From: Zygaena filipendulae
Taxonomy: Eukaryota > Arthropoda > Insecta > Lepidoptera > Zygaenidae
Length of the DNA: 64,000 nt
Assembly: GCA_907165275.2 (NCBI GenBank)
Contig: OU015657.1
Span: forward strand, 10,811,001-10,875,000
Direction: 5' to 3'
How positions within the stretch are numbered: position 1 is the first letter of the stretch; each line of letters begins with the position of its first letter. The translations under genes and the position numbers were made by a program. This document shows positions 1-11,429 of this stretch, one piece after another. A model generated the notes under the pieces. The model was not told the origin of the DNA. It saw nothing but the letters and a program-made list of their open reading frames with translations, and ran no database searches.

Positions 1-3000
1 TGCGCTGCTTCGGGGTCAATGGCCCCGAGTACGTCGACTGAGTTCGATGCCCATTTGCGCAGGTCAAAGTGGCCGCGTCGGTGGATATCTCGCACCTGGT
101 TGGACACTTCAACGGCTTCGGCCGTGGTCTCGAAACTGTCTAGGTAGTCGTCCATGTAGTGATTATTGACAACGGCAGTTGTCGCCCGTGGCATAGTATT
201 TTGGTATCTTACCGCGTTTCTGTTCTTAACGTAGATGGCCGTTGACGGCGAGCAGGTGGCGCCGAAGATGAGTGACGTCATCCGGTATTCTGTCGGCGGC
301 TCGCCGTCGCGGCGACTACCTCTCCACAGGTATCGGAGCGCGTCGCGGTCGGACGGGCGTATCTTCACTTGCATGAACATCTCCGCTATATCTGCGGTGA
401 CAGCAACGGCATGCTGCCGGAAGCGCATCATGACTCCCGGTAGCGACTGTAGCAGATCAGGACCTGTGAGCAAGTGATCATTGAGGGAGACTCCCTTCGT
501 CTTGGCAGCGGCGTCGTGAACTATTCTAAGTTTCTCCGGTTTTAACGGGTTCACGACGGCAAAGTGTGGTAAGTACCACGTTCGATTCGGCGTAGACGAT
601 GCCGGTGCGGGTTCAGCGTAACCCTTCTCTATGAGAGCAGTCATTTGTTCCTCATACCTTACTTTCAGCGATGGCGATCGGTCGAGCTTCCTCTCGATGC
701 CGTGGAGACGACTCAGGGCGTTCTCCCGGTTACACGGCATCGCAGGATCGTCCTGCTTCCACAGCAGCGCAGTCTCGTACCGGCCGTCCTTCTCCGTCGT
801 GCACTCGTCGAGGATGCGCAGCGCACGTGCCTCCGGGTCATTGACCGGACGCTTCGGATTCACTGTAAGGGACTCAAGAGCAAAATAATGTTTTAGTTGC
901 TCGTCCATGCGGTCATCTGTGGTCAGGTGGTATACATGGTGAACTCTCTGTCCTAGTGTTCGGCTGTGTGCACCATGGAGTACCCATCCGAGGGGTGTGA
1001 GGGAGGCGACTGGCTGGTGTCGCTGACCCTTCCTGACCTCCGACGCCAGCAGGAGGTGCCAATTGTCTTGGCCGATTAATATTCTAGGTTGAATGTCATC
1101 ATACCTTATTTCATCCTTTATGTCCTCCAGGTGTAAGCAGTCGGCTAAGTCGCTCTCGGTGACTGCTTGTGGGGACAGGCGCAGCGCGTCTATAGTTCGC
1201 GCCATGATCTCGGCGTCGCCTCTGCTCCCTTTCAGCTGCAGGGCGACGTGTTGCGACGACGGTGTAGCTAGCCTCGTCCCGGCGATCGCCTCTATGAACA
1301 GAGGTTCGACCGGCCCGGTCGCGCCAGTCTGGCGCGCGAGATCTGCATCTACTAAAGTTATAGTGGACCCGTCATCGAGTAGGGCGTGAGTGTTTACCAC
1401 TCCCGCCGGTCCGGACACACACACAGGAATTATTTTTAGATACGTCTGGAATTTAGTGGGAGCGCACGCGGTTGTAACTGTTTCTGTTTCCTGCGTCGGT
1501 GCTTTTTTCGCACGCGACGTCGAGTGTAATAACGCGTGGTGCGAGAGTGGGCATCCATCGCGGTCACACTTTTTAGTTTTACAACTATGCATTCGTTTTC
1601 GTACACGTAAGCATCTAAAACATAATCTACGCTCTTTTGCTAGGTCCCAGCGGGCATCACAAGATAAATCATTAAATTTCTTACATACCTCTGTGGTGTG
1701 TCCGACGGCATTGCAAACTGGGCACTTTGATTTCGCACTATCACTATTTTCGGTGGCTGCGAACGTTCGGTTCGGCCGGCGCTGGGGCGGGCGGCTGGCC
1801 GGCTCCAGCGGCGACACTTGTTCGGGCTGCGCGTAGGGCGCGCACGTTTCGGCTTCCAAACCGAGGAATCGAGCCAGGGTCACGAGGTCTGGTTCCTGGT
1901 CTCGGTGTGGCTTGGCATATTGATACCATCTATATCTGATACTAGGGCACAGTTTATCTGTTGTTACCTTAACTATATCCGGATTGTTTAGGTACTGCTG
2001 CCTGTTGAGCGCCTGTAGCGTTGCCACGGAGTTGGTGACCCGACTCGCGAAGATGCACAAGTCGCGCGGCGAGTCGGTCGGGCGCGACAGGGCGCGCAGG
2101 CGGTCCAGCTCGGTGCTGGCGATGCAGTCCGGACGACCAAAGCGAGACTCCAGCGTCCGCATGATCTCATCTGGATTTGAGTTGCAGATGAGGAGGCTTT
2201 CGACGGCCTCTTTCGCCTTCCCGCGGAGGCTGCGGCGAAGGCGGGCGACGTTCTCGGTTGCGGTGTACGTAGAGCTGGAGTCCTTGTAGGCTGCGTTGAA
2301 CAGCAGCCACTCTTGATGTGAACCACTGTAGTTCGGTAGTTCGGCGAATGCGCGTGAGCGCGCATGTCCCCCTCTGGCTGCGAGGGCGATGGCCTCGGCC
2401 AGCTGAGACATATTCACGTTTGTCTCGGCTAGCGGGGTGGCGCCCGAGGGCGCCCAAACAGGCGGCGGCTGTGGCCCGGCAGGCGGCGGCGCCCAGGCGG
2501 GCGGCAGCGGCGCGGCAGGCGGTGGTGCCCATGCGGGCGGCGAATGCCCAGCGGGCGGAGGTTGCCCAGCGGGCGGCGAATGCCCAGCGGGCGGAGGTTG
2601 CCCAGCGGGCGGCGATTCGGCGGGCGGCTGCAGCGGCGGTGGCGGCGGCCCGGCGAGTGTTGGCGCTGCGATCGACGGCAGTTGCGGTTGCAGCGGCGGT
2701 GCGGGCACAGAGGTGGGCGGCGGCGGCGCGGAGAGCGGTTGTTCGATCGGCTCATCTGGAAAATCAAAAAGATGTGCCCGGCTGTCTGTTAGCCACGCAC
2801 CCACTCTTTTATTAGTTTCTGCCACGGATATGGCATCGACGTGGCTCTCGATGGATTCCAACTCTTCCTCGGCCTCTAAGACGGCGAGACGAGCGGCGGC
2901 GAGCTTCAGGCGGAGGCGCGCCTCTTGACGAGCCTTGCTCTCCTTTTTTACCGTCCTGCTGCCGCTGCGACGGGTACAGGCGTCGCTAGCGGACAACACA

Positions 3001-3554
3001 GACTCGGCGGGGACGGTAGGCAGCTGTGGGCGCTGTGGCGCCTGGGTTCGCTCAGCTGTGTGAGCGGTGGCGGTCGTCGCGGCGACCGACGGCGTCTCGG
3101 CGGCGGACGGCGTCGGTGCGACTGACCCGGTGGGGGCAACGGACGGCGACGCGGCGGTGGCCGGCGTCTGTTGCAAGCGGCAACGCGAGTGTTGCGGCAC
3201 TATATGCTCGGACGTCGAGCGAGCTATAGCAGTAGTCGCGGCGGCCGACGTCGTCACGGCGGCGGACGGCGTCGGTGCAACAGGCTGCATCGAATCAGCT
3301 GACGGTGGCTCGGCGGCGGCCAGCATCAGCTGTGAGCGCTGTGGCGCATCGGTGCGCTCGACGGTATGGCGAGCGGTGACAGTCGCGGCGGTCGACGTTA
3401 TCGCGGCGGTGGACGGCGTCGGCGCCTCTATAAGACTCACGGTTACGGGCGTGGACGTTCCGGCGTCTATATCTTCGGACGGTGAGGCGGGCGGCTGGCG
3501 ATGCGTCACCGGCCGGGCCTGAGAACGGCCACTCGTAGAGCGAGTCACCGGCAT
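1..3554 (-). CDS. gag-pol: BEL/Pao retrotransposon Gag-Pol polyprotein (partial, runs off window)
   Basis: I translated the minus strand from ATG at 3554 to base 1 without meeting a stop: 1184 codons, continuing past the edge. Residues 1-200 are Ala/Thr/Pro-rich with a repeated ERT(D/Q)APQR(S/P)QL motif at 66-76 and 168-178. A charged coiled-coil segment lies near 205-245. A proline-rich stretch with PPAGQ/PPAGH repeats lies near 290-365. A BEL-type Gag (DUF1759-like) core begins near 405 (ELPNYSGSHQEWLLF). A CCHC zinc knuckle is at 611-624 and a second Cys/His cluster at 645-677. The aspartic protease motif LLDDGS has D727 and D728. The reverse transcriptase starts near 960, with motif A D1055 and the YMDD box at 1133-1136. 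RNase H and integrase would lie outside the window. No frameshift or stop is visible, so the copy is young. It is GC-rich compared with its surroundings. Confidence 0.95.
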   Translation of the reverse strand, partial: MPVTRSTSGRSQARPVTHRQPPASPSEDIDAGTSTPVTVSLIEAPTPSTAAITSTAATVTARHTVERTDAPQRSQLMLAAAEPPSADSMQPVAPTPSAAVTTSAAATTAIARSTSEHIVPQHSRCRLQQTPATAASPSVAPTGSVAPTPSAAETPSVAATTATAHTAERTQAPQRPQLPTVPAESVLSASDACTRRSGSRTVKKESKARQEARLRLKLAAARLAVLEAEEELESIESHVDAISVAETNKRVGAWLTDSRAHLFDFPDEPIEQPLSAPPPPTSVPAPPLQPQLPSIAAPTLAGPPPPPLQPPAESPPAGQPPPAGHSPPAGQPPPAGHSPPAWAPPPAAPLPPAWAPPPAGPQPPPVWAPSGATPLAETNVNMSQLAEAIALAARGGHARSRAFAELPNYSGSHQEWLLFNAAYKDSSSTYTATENVARLRRSLRGKAKEAVESLLICNSNPDEIMRTLESRFGRPDCIASTELDRLRALSRPTDSPRDLCIFASRVTNSVATLQALNRQQYLNNPDIVKVTTDKLCPSIRYRWYQYAKPHRDQEPDLVTLARFLGLEAETCAPYAQPEQVSPLEPASRPPQRRPNRTFAATENSDSAKSKCPVCNAVGHTTEVCKKFNDLSCDARWDLAKERRLCFRCLRVRKRMHSCKTKKCDRDGCPLSHHALLHSTSRAKKAPTQETETVTTACAPTKFQTYLKIIPVCVSGPAGVVNTHALLDDGSTITLVDADLARQTGATGPVEPLFIEAIAGTRLATPSSQHVALQLKGSRGDAEIMARTIDALRLSPQAVTESDLADCLHLEDIKDEIRYDDIQPRILIGQDNWHLLLASEVRKGQRHQPVASLTPLGWVLHGAHSRTLGQRVHHVYHLTTDDRMDEQLKHYFALESLTVNPKRPVNDPEARALRILDECTTEKDGRYETALLWKQDDPAMPCNRENALSRLHGIERKLDRSPSLKVRYEEQMTALIEKGYAEPAPASSTPNRTWYLPHFAVVNPLKPEKLRIVHDAAAKTKGVSLNDHLLTGPDLLQSLPGVMMRFRQHAVAVTADIAEMFMQVKIRPSDRDALRYLWRGSRRDGEPPTEYRMTSLIFGATCSPSTAIYVKNRNAVRYQNTMPRATTAVVNNHYMDDYLDSFETTAEAVEVSNQVRDIHRRGHFDLRKWASNSVDVLGAIDPEAA

Positions 3555-4240
3555 TGTGATTCGCTGTTCTCCGTGATCGCGGCTCGAATGGACCAGAAAT
3601 GTACGTGCCAGATGGGCTGTCGGGCAAGTGGACTGTATGACGATTACTCTGTCCACCTGACTCGTACGTAGCTATTACTGGGTACGGAGACACAGGAATC
3701 AGAACGGCGAATGCCAGTGATAACGCTCTTTTACTATCTAATCAGAGCGGCACTATACCCGTGACCACTAGCGTATGCAACGAGCTTAACTAGAAAATAC
3801 TATATCGCGAACTGATTCTAATTAAACTTGTCTAAGCTATATGACGCATTGTCTTTCTAATATTTGGCGAACTGTAAGGTTCCTATTTCAATGTCTAATA
3901 TTTATAACTTTTTTCTAGTGCGCGTTTTGCTAGTGTTCGCAGGAAATAAATGCAGTTTCTGTTCATTTAATTTTCACAATCTCAATTAATGTAAGCTTAC
4001 CCATTGGTCACAGTCAATGGCTATCAAAAATGACGAGTCGAGGACATGAAGCTCACTGCTATTCGTGGCTCCTATTGGCCAACGGTTTTTGCTCGCTATA
4101 CTCAGCGGGCGGATGCGATTCAGTGGCCGTAAAAGCTTCTAGAAACTTTACCCTTTATTGCCAAAGTGATGGCCGCTTTTATGGGCTTGGCAATAAGGTT
4201 CAATATACAAGTTTTAGTCTATTTTAAAATTATAGGTGCA
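3555..4240 (-). mobile_element. Leader and probable 5' LTR region of the BEL/Pao element
   Basis: This is the stretch directly upstream of the Gag start on the minus strand, where a BEL/Pao element should carry its primer-binding site and 5' LTR. A minus-strand TGGCATTCGCC follows a TATCAC at about 3710-3725 and could be an LTR-end/PBS junction, but it does not match a tRNA end I recognise. The 3' LTR is outside the window, so LTR limits cannot be fixed by comparison. Confidence 0.35.
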
Positions 4241-4790
4241 CCTCTAAACCTATACAATCTTTCTATACTTAGGTTGCTATACATTATTACTTATACCTAG
4301 CTTATACTATGAAGACGTCGGTTGTCTCGGGCACGTCGGTCGTCCTGCACATATACATCTTAAAAAAATAAGCACTTACTTACCTACTTATTCAACTTAC
4401 CTCCAAGTAATTTACTGATAGATCTCTACCGACGATCTACTATAGATCTAAATCCATGTTTAGAAAATATTAGGTATGTTTTAGAAGGTATAGGTAGGTA
4501 TTAGGTAGGCAAATTGTTGTCAAAGTGTACCCTTAATACTTGTAGATAGAAAATACTTCCAGACGCAGTTAACTGGAGTGCCCTCAGGGTTTCAATGACA
4601 AAGCTTTCGCGTCCGGCACAAGAGACTTTCGAATTCTACGAGGAGTTCCTACTCGATATTAATAGGATCTATTCGACATCAAAGCTGTATTTTACACGGT
4701 TCGCTGAAAATATTGCAGACGGTACATAATTTGACAATTAAAAGTTCAAATAGACTTATGTGTTTAACTTTTGTAGTGACCGAAGGTATA

Positions 4791-5285
4791 AATAAAAAGC
4801 GGCCGAGTGCGAGTCGGACTCGCCCATAAAGGGTTCCGTAGCAGCAAGTAACATAATATAAAAGTTCTTGCAGTTCGTTGTAACTTTAATCGATGTTTTA
4901 ATATAGTGTTATTTTACGGTTTACGATTTATGACGTATTAAAAAAAAATACTACTTACTAGATTTCGTTCAAACCAATTTTCGGTGGAAGTTTGCGTATT
5001 TGCTTAATGTACATCATATATTTTTTTTAGTTTTATCATTCTCTTATTGGATCTTGAAAAAAAATTGTTGAGTTTCAGTTCTAAGTATGGGGAACCCCCA
5101 TAAGTTATTGTTTTTTTTATATATTTTTGTGTGAAAATCTTAATGTGGTTCACAGAATACTTCTACTTACCAAGTTTCAACAGTATAGTTCTTATAGTTT
5201 CGGAAAAAAGTGTCTGACAGTCGGACAAACATGACGAATCCATAAGGGTTCCGTTTTTGCTATTTGGCTACGGAACCCTAAAAAC
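4791..5285. mobile_element. Interspersed repeat with subterminal inverted repeats (AGGGTTCCGTAGC)
   Basis: AAGGGTTCCGTAGC near 4828 is matched in inverse by GCTACGGAACCCT near 5268, and the unit opens with AAAAGCGGCCGAGTGCGAGTCGGACTCGCCC. I recognise these sequences as a common lepidopteran interspersed repeat, but I cannot name the superfamily from this copy. It has no coding capacity. Confidence 0.6.
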
Positions 5286-5289
5286 ATAA

Positions 5290-5895
5290 CTTATTGACCA
5301 CGCAACTACCTTAACTAGTATTGTATTCATTAACAGTTATATTAATTAGTTTTAACAGCCCAGCGTTGCTGCCGAAACTAGCCGAGTTCACAAGTTTTAA
5401 GTTATGTCAATACCAATTTACTATGTTAAAACGCGGCGCATGGGTATTAAACCCGATAAATACTAGATAAACGCCCATAAACAGATCTATTCCAGATTTT
5501 ATTTGATTAACACTAGTGGGTACTTTTTTATCTAACTGTAAAATAATAACAAATCGTTTTTAACAAGCATTGTTAAAAAAAAGCAAATGACACCAGTAGA
5601 GGGGTGATTAGATCCAAATATATAAAAAAATAAACAAAAATACAAAAAATATAGTATTTCTCTGTATAATATTAGTATAGATCTATAAAGTATAGCGATA
5701 ACTTTTTTCCATAAATGCGAGGCATGTTTAATTAAAAGCGTTAATTAAACGTACGAGCTATGTGTAATTAACACTAAAGTACTTATATGTATATTGTATA
5801 TTATCTATGGCTTTACATGAACGCGACAAATAACCTAACGAACGAATAAAAACATATTCTTTAAACAACTTTAACATAATTATGTAATTAATAAA
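5290..5895. other. AT-rich non-coding stretch
   Basis: I see no gene, RNA or repeat boundary here. It contains only A/T runs and short stop-ridden frames. Confidence 0.5.
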
Positions 5896-5897
5896 TT

Positions 5898-6079
5898 ACT
5901 AGTTATTCTCGCGGTTTCACCAGAATTAATTTCGAAGTTCCCGCGGGACTTCCGGGATAAAAAGTGTCCTTCTCTGTACCCTTGACAACGTGTATGCAAA
6001 ATTTCATTTCAACCGGTTGAGTAGTTAATTGAAAGCGTATCAAACAAAAACACTTTCGGATTTATAAAATAGTAAGGAC
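5898..6079 (+). repeat. CCGCGG repeat, AATATTAGTAGGAT-tail type
   Basis: Shows the head CTCGCGGTTTCACC, the GGGATAAAAAGT and CTTGACAACGTGTATGCAAAATTTCAT modules, and a decayed tail ending in AGTAAGGACT. It is followed head to tail by a second copy. Confidence 0.8.
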
Positions 6080-6205
6080 TAGCTGGTGCCCGCCGTTTCA
6101 CCTGCGTTAATTTCGGAGTTCACGTGAGAACTTTTGGATAAAAAGTGCCTACCGTATTTACTTTTCTATTTTCCTGACAATGTGCATGTAAGCAAGATTT
6201 CATAA
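6080..6205 (+). repeat. CCGCGG repeat, truncated
   Basis: A second copy in the same orientation starts at CTAGCTGGTGCCCGCCGTTTCACC and fades after the GCAAGATTTCAT module. Confidence 0.7.
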
Positions 6206-6497
6206 AGTTCCACCCGCTCTTTCGAAGTATACCACGTATACATACATACAGCAGAAGTATTTTAAAAATATTGTATTTACGCTTTTTCTCAAATATTGGA
6301 TTTATTTTAATCGTGCCACCATATGACATTAGAAGCCCCTCAATGTTTACTTGTTGTATATACCTACCAATGTAAAAACCTACAGTGTAGTATATGAGCG
6401 CAGTGATAAAACTTTTAAATGCAGACTTGTAAATATGCCACTCACCTTTGAGAGTAACCATGTGTCAGTTTTTCTAGAAATCGCTTTTATTAACACA

Positions 6498-6715
6498 ACT
6501 AGCTATTACCCGCGGTTTGACCCGCGTTAAAAGTGCTGTATGTCCTTCTCTGTACTCATGACAACATGTACTCATAACATTTATATGCAAAATTTTCATT
6601 TCATGGTGATCGGTTAAGTTGTTAAACTTAACCGATCACCGAAAAGCGTGAAAGCATAATAACAAACAAACAAACTCGCATTCACATTTACAATATTAGC
6701 CATTAAGTAAGGATT
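6498..6715 (+). repeat. CCGCGG repeat with an internal hairpin
   Basis: Head ACTAGCTATTACCCGCGGTTTG and a tail with (AACA)n and ACAATATTAGCC. The GGTGATCGGTTAAG module is present twice in opposite orientations around 6605-6641, giving a near-perfect local palindrome. Confidence 0.8.
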
Positions 6716-7319
6716 ATTCACAAGATGTGTTCGTGACATCGTTCCTATGGTCTTAGATTTTCCTGATACTGCTATTAAATAGCTACAATATTTTTTAATT
6801 TAGCTTAAAATAAATATAATAGGTAGCTTATTATTATTGTGATTATCACCTACAAATCAGAACGTACATATAAATGTTTTTTTTTTTATAATTTCATATG
6901 AACAGATAAAAAAAGTCGTGAAGTTTCGAAGTCCTACAGCACTACGGATCGTAGTCCTCGTAGAGCCTCTACGACGTATTTAGGCACGTAGTTTATAATT
7001 TTGTGAGAGTGATAAGAACATTGGTTATCAAATAGGTAGGTAGGTATGTACTTATAGCTCACTCACGGTGAATAAGTACTATGGCTAGATAGCAACAATA
7101 AACAACTATAATTTGCGTATTTGTTATAATAATTGGAAATACTACTGCCTGTATTTTTCACGCTACAATTTCCGAAACTAAATTTACAATTTTATTAACA
7201 ATATTGGACTAAAAACGCGTCTGAATAGAATTTTATAATTTTTTTTTATAAAAAATCGTTTCAATAATTTTTTTCAATGAAATTTTTACATGCTTTACGT
7301 GGCCCACTTAAGAGATACT
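6716..7319. other. Non-coding stretch
   Basis: AT-rich sequence with poly-T runs. No gene or repeat family is recognisable. Confidence 0.5.
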
Positions 7320-7362
7320 TGTCAGAGCCCCCGAAATTCACGGGTGAAACCGCGGGAAATGA
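7320..7362 (-). repeat. CCGCGG repeat, head remnant
   Basis: Only the inverted head survives (CCCGAAATTCACGGGTGAAACCGCGGG). Confidence 0.6.
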
Positions 7363-7591
7363 ACACGCATGTTGCTGACCACTGGCGCGCCGACTAATGT
7401 AATTAAAGGTCATTCACCCGCCTAAATTAATGTTTTCATATTCTCTCTGTGAATTATCAGAATGAACTGTGATTTGATTATACCTACTTACATTATAAAT
7501 GTGAATGAGTTTGTTTGAACTGCTCCTCGTGACATTTTGCATACACGTTTTGCACATTTGCATTTAGCATAATCATTATTAACTTACCTAC

Positions 7592-7895
7592 TAGCTATTC
7601 CGTTTCATCCCCGTTAATTTCGGAGATCCAGCGAGTATACCGAGATAAAAATACTACCCTATATTTTTTCTGTACCCTTGACAACGTGTAAGACGTGTAC
7701 TGTGTAGTATGTAAAATTTCATGTAGTTTTACCAGCGTTCATTACGGAGTTCCCCTGGCAATTCCAGGATAAAAGAACCCTATGTCCTTCTTTGTACCGA
7801 TGAAAACATGTATGTACAAATTTCATGATGATCGGGGTTGATAAGGCGTGAAAGCGTAACAAACAAACAAACTCGCTTTCTCATTTATAAGAATT
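7592..7895 (+). repeat. CCGCGG repeat, compound of two partial copies
   Basis: Two heads in the same orientation (GTTTCATCCCCGTTAATTTCGGAG and TTTTACCAGCGTTCATTACGGAG) share one tail with CGTGAAAGCGTAACAAACAAAC. This suggests insertion of one copy into another, or a partial tandem duplication. Confidence 0.7.
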
Positions 7896-8204
7896 TATGT
7901 GAAGCTATTAATATAGTTGTAATATATACCTCGTGACTACACGTGTGGTGATAAAGGCTTAATTAAATATAACAACTGTTTATCTACGATCAACACAACG
8001 CTACCAGATGATAAAACAAAATGTAACGCATAGTGTTGATGGATATTAATCAATGTTCACTTGTCAATTACACATGTTTACTCGTAATAATCAAGTGTTC
8101 AAACGCTATTAAATATCCACTTCTATATTATGTCCTATTACTTTACCCATATAAAGGAAATAAATGCGCGTAGTATTTTGAATTGTGCTACACATATTAC
8201 ATAT

Positions 8205-8320
8205 TACAGCGGTTGCCGAGTTCGAATCACCCGTTGCAAAGCGTGGCTTCACATTTCAACAGTGAACTTGAGATGTCCGTGAAGGAAAACATCGTGAGGA
8301 AACCATAGCCATGTTTGGTA
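8205..8320 (+). repeat. Probable lepidopteran retroelement fragment
   Basis: The phrase GAACTTGAGATGTCCGTGAAGGAAAACATCGTGAGGAAACC resembles a fragment I associate with lepidopteran retroelements. No open frame supports a protein, so the class is left open. Confidence 0.35.
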
Positions 8321-8879
8321 GGGATAAAGCACTTTCGATACTGGCTGGTTAGCTGTCAAGTTGAGAATCTGTCGCAGTGTGTAACAGTTACAACCCTAGC
8401 GTGACAGGATTGTTTTTATTTTCAGTAAAACGTAGTGATTACCTTCTCTCTGTTTTCAGTCAAGTGTTCATAAGCGTTAGGTAAACACACGACGATCGTT
8501 TTGTATTAATTTTATGTCTGTGCATGCCGTTGAGCTAAAAATATACCTACTCTCCTGTTGGACGGAAGGGAGAATTCGACAGTGGCTCCACAGGTCCTGT
8601 GGCCATTTCCTGTACTACACACGCACTATTGTAGCTCTACAGACATAAAAAGATTAATATTTATATTAAAAAACCACTTATTTTGTATAAATACCATCTT
8701 ATCACACTTCAAATTAAAATTTTAATTAAATTTTATACCTACTTATTATATAGGTGGGTACTTGTTCACTAAATACTAATGAATTCATTAATGAACGAAC
8801 AAAGGCGTATATACGCAAAATCTTTTTTTTAATCCATTGAGTATACTGATACATACGAGAATTTTTGCTATCATGATGA

Positions 8880-9115
8880 TTATTTTATCAGTCGATAGAC
8901 GTCAACTGCTGGACAAAGGCGTCCCACGAAGATTTCTACTACGACCAATTTTGCACAATTGATGACTAAAACTCTTAAATTATTAAAGAGCTCTGTATAT
9001 AAATGAACTTTTACTTACCCAACCTCGCGGTTTTCCAATGAATTGTTCGAAGATCTAGGCACCAGCGGCCTATAGGTGGACCTCGTCATGGTCACCGACT
9101 CGTCTTTGGCACCAT
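8880..9115 (+). repeat. Degenerate LINE 3'-region-like repeat
   Basis: CAGTCGATAGACGTCAACTGCTGGACAAAGGCGTC, and later CACCAGCGGCCTATAGGTGGACC, resemble the 3' region of a widespread lepidopteran LINE. The copy is interrupted by unrelated AT-rich sequence and is heavily decayed. Confidence 0.45.
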
Positions 9116-9973
9116 AAATCACTTTGTACACTTAACTAAATCTCAACATTATAACTGAACCGTCGCCGGTGTTAATTGAGCAAATACAACACACGGCCAC
9201 TCGTCAACGGGGTGTTAGAACAAATCATCGGCGAATACAATGGCCTTGTTTACTTAGCAGCCGGTCTCCAAGATAAGAACTATCTAGACAGTTATCACAC
9301 ATCGAGGACGAATGTTTAATTTATCGTTTATAACAACATAAGATGATTATTTATAAGTAAAAAAGTCAATAAAAAAAATGCCAAAAGGGGCACTCGATTA
9401 TTCAATTTTATACGTGTAAGGATAATACTGTCGAGAAAAAATATTGTGAACGGTGTGCGTTCGATCAATAACATTAAATGTGGGGTGAAGGCACCGTTGT
9501 TGGCTTTTGTCGGCTACCACGCCTCTCGAGGCGTATTCTTAGTCAAATTCAATTCAACGCCATCTATTAATCACTTTGGTGACTAGTTCTATTCTAATGA
9601 AATATTTTTATCAGTGTGTATCATAAATGTATTTAATAATAAAATTTATGACGTATTGATTTTATTAAAACGGAAATAGGTGGCCCCGAGCTTAACTACA
9701 TACAAGAATAACTATTAAAGGTTAGGTTAGTAGAATGAATATAGATAGTGGTTCTTTTTGTACCTAAGTAGGAGAAAAGGTGTCACATTAATGGGTATAG
9801 AGAGAAGAGATAATACATTTTAAGTCTTAAAAATATACTTAGTTATTAAAATAACTGTAACTTTAAATTTGTACTCAGGAGTCAGGTGTACAAAAGTATG
9901 TAAAAATAGTGTCTACTTTTTTGATTACAACAAAGTCTTGTGTATTGTGCCAACGTTGCAATTTTGTATGATA
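9116..9973. other. Non-coding; 3' flank of the small membrane-protein gene
   Basis: No gene is visible. A minus-strand AATAAA at about 9659-9664 lies some 310 bases past the stop codon at 9974 and could serve as a poly(A) signal for that gene. Confidence 0.4.
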
Positions 9974-10583
9974 TTAAATAGTTTTCTTCTCTTCAATTGA
10001 TTCAGGTTTATCTGAAGTCTTCGATTCTTCTTCTATTTCTTTCGTTAGCTCTTCCAAATCTTTCTCGGCATTTTTGAGATCTTCTTCGGTTATATTCAAA
10101 TCGGGGAACCGTTTCTGGCAAAGGAAAAATCAACGTGTTCGAGATGATTTAGCATTTTACCTATCCCACTAGCTAATTTTATGAATCTGCACGTTTGGAT
10201 TTCTGTACTATTTATGCTAAGTCGAATGAATTTAATTGAATCTTATTTAAATTGTACACAAACAACAGATTGTAGATTTTCAACACGTGGGCATAATAAT
10301 TTTTATATCGGTAGATCACTAAGAGTTCGGAAATTCACGCGGGCAAATCGCTGGAATCAGCTAGTTGTTGGTAAACTAGTGAGTGGGTACACTTTAATAT
10401 TCTTACTTGTAGTTCCTTTAATGTGTTTTGCATGTCATTCTGTTGCTGCCTAAGTCGGCGAGGCAGCGTGAAAACGGCATTGAACAGTCTCAGCATGATC
10501 CAGCATAGCACTGTCAGGGCGCCATACGTAAGCATTGCCTTACCCATGGCCCAGTAATCCACAGTCACTTGTTGGTTCTTCAT
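9974..10583 (-). CDS. Small single-pass membrane protein, two exons, unknown function
   Basis: Exon 1 is 10407-10583 (ATG to CTACAA, donor GTAAGA). Exon 2 is 9974-10114 (acceptor TTTGCCAG, stop TAA). The phase-0 junction gives a 105-residue protein. Residues about 14-38 form one hydrophobic segment (GKAMLTYGALTVLCWIMLRL), followed by a basic patch PRRLR. Residues about 45-90 are predicted amphipathic or coiled coil with many Lys/Glu (QKRFPDLNITEEDL). The C-terminus is acidic then basic (ESIEEKKTI). Charge placement suggests an N-in or mitochondrial/ER anchor with a soluble coil, but this is inference. I do not recognise the family. Support comes from consensus splice sites, phase agreement and protein-like composition on both sides of the intron. 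It is transcribed in the same direction as Snx4, about 3.5 kb downstream of it. Confidence 0.72.
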
Positions 10584-11429
10584 TGTTACTTGCTGTGTGA
10601 TTTAGTGTAGTGATTGAACGAGATTTTTTATGAAATATTATTTAAAAAAAAAAGCTTTTTTTCGATTTAATTTTGTTATTACGTCCTTCGTGCGCCGTGT
10701 TGTTATTGAAACGGGTGTTAAAAGATTCTAACCGAGTTTCCCATGTCGATGTTGTGACTGTGTCCCTCAAGAATTATTGATGGGTACAGCGGTGAGCAGA
10801 AATCGTCAACTATGTCCACAATACTATTTTATTTACCTGTTACTGTTTTCATTTTCATTTTATTTTTCACTTTTTGAAAAGCTCGCAGCTATATAACAGG
10901 CGAATAAGAATAATAGAATTAAGCCAATAATGAGCTTTTACAAATACAACAGGTTACAGGAAGATACTTTGCAGAAGTAGACAGATATGACGTGGGAACT
11001 ATAAAATGTAAGAATTTTGTTTAAAATTAGGTAGAATAGAACTACGAGGAAATGAGAGAGAAAAGTCTAAAACAAATGTATGGCTCTGGCTTGGCTGGCA
11101 GCAATGAAACAAGGTTGGTAAGCGTCCAATACTAATGACAGAATATTAGAATAGTCTCTAATTACGGGAAGGTTGCATTAAGGAATGTATATAAAATATT
11201 GATATTTCAAAAGGTTTCTCTAAGTTTGTCGCCTAAAAATGAGTGAATGTCGATCGTCGAAAGAAAACCTGTTTCGCAATCGGTTCTATAAGCGATATCT
11301 GTAATGTACCTATCTGTAATAAATCGTTCACGTACAGCAAAGTTATCTAAACAGACAAAGACAGGTCAGCTATTTTAATGTCACCCTTGAATAGGTCACG
11401 AGAGCGTTACGACTATGGTTTATTATCAA
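10584..11429. other. 5' flank of the small membrane-protein gene
   Basis: This stretch should hold the promoter and 5' UTR of the minus-strand gene starting at 10583. I see no clear TATA/initiator pair and no other gene. Confidence 0.4.

Noticed and set aside
235..3522. Open frames on the plus strand and other minus frames over the first 3.6 kb (up to 165 codons)
   Set aside because: They are shadows of the GC-rich BEL/Pao Gag-Pol frame, which explains the region fully.
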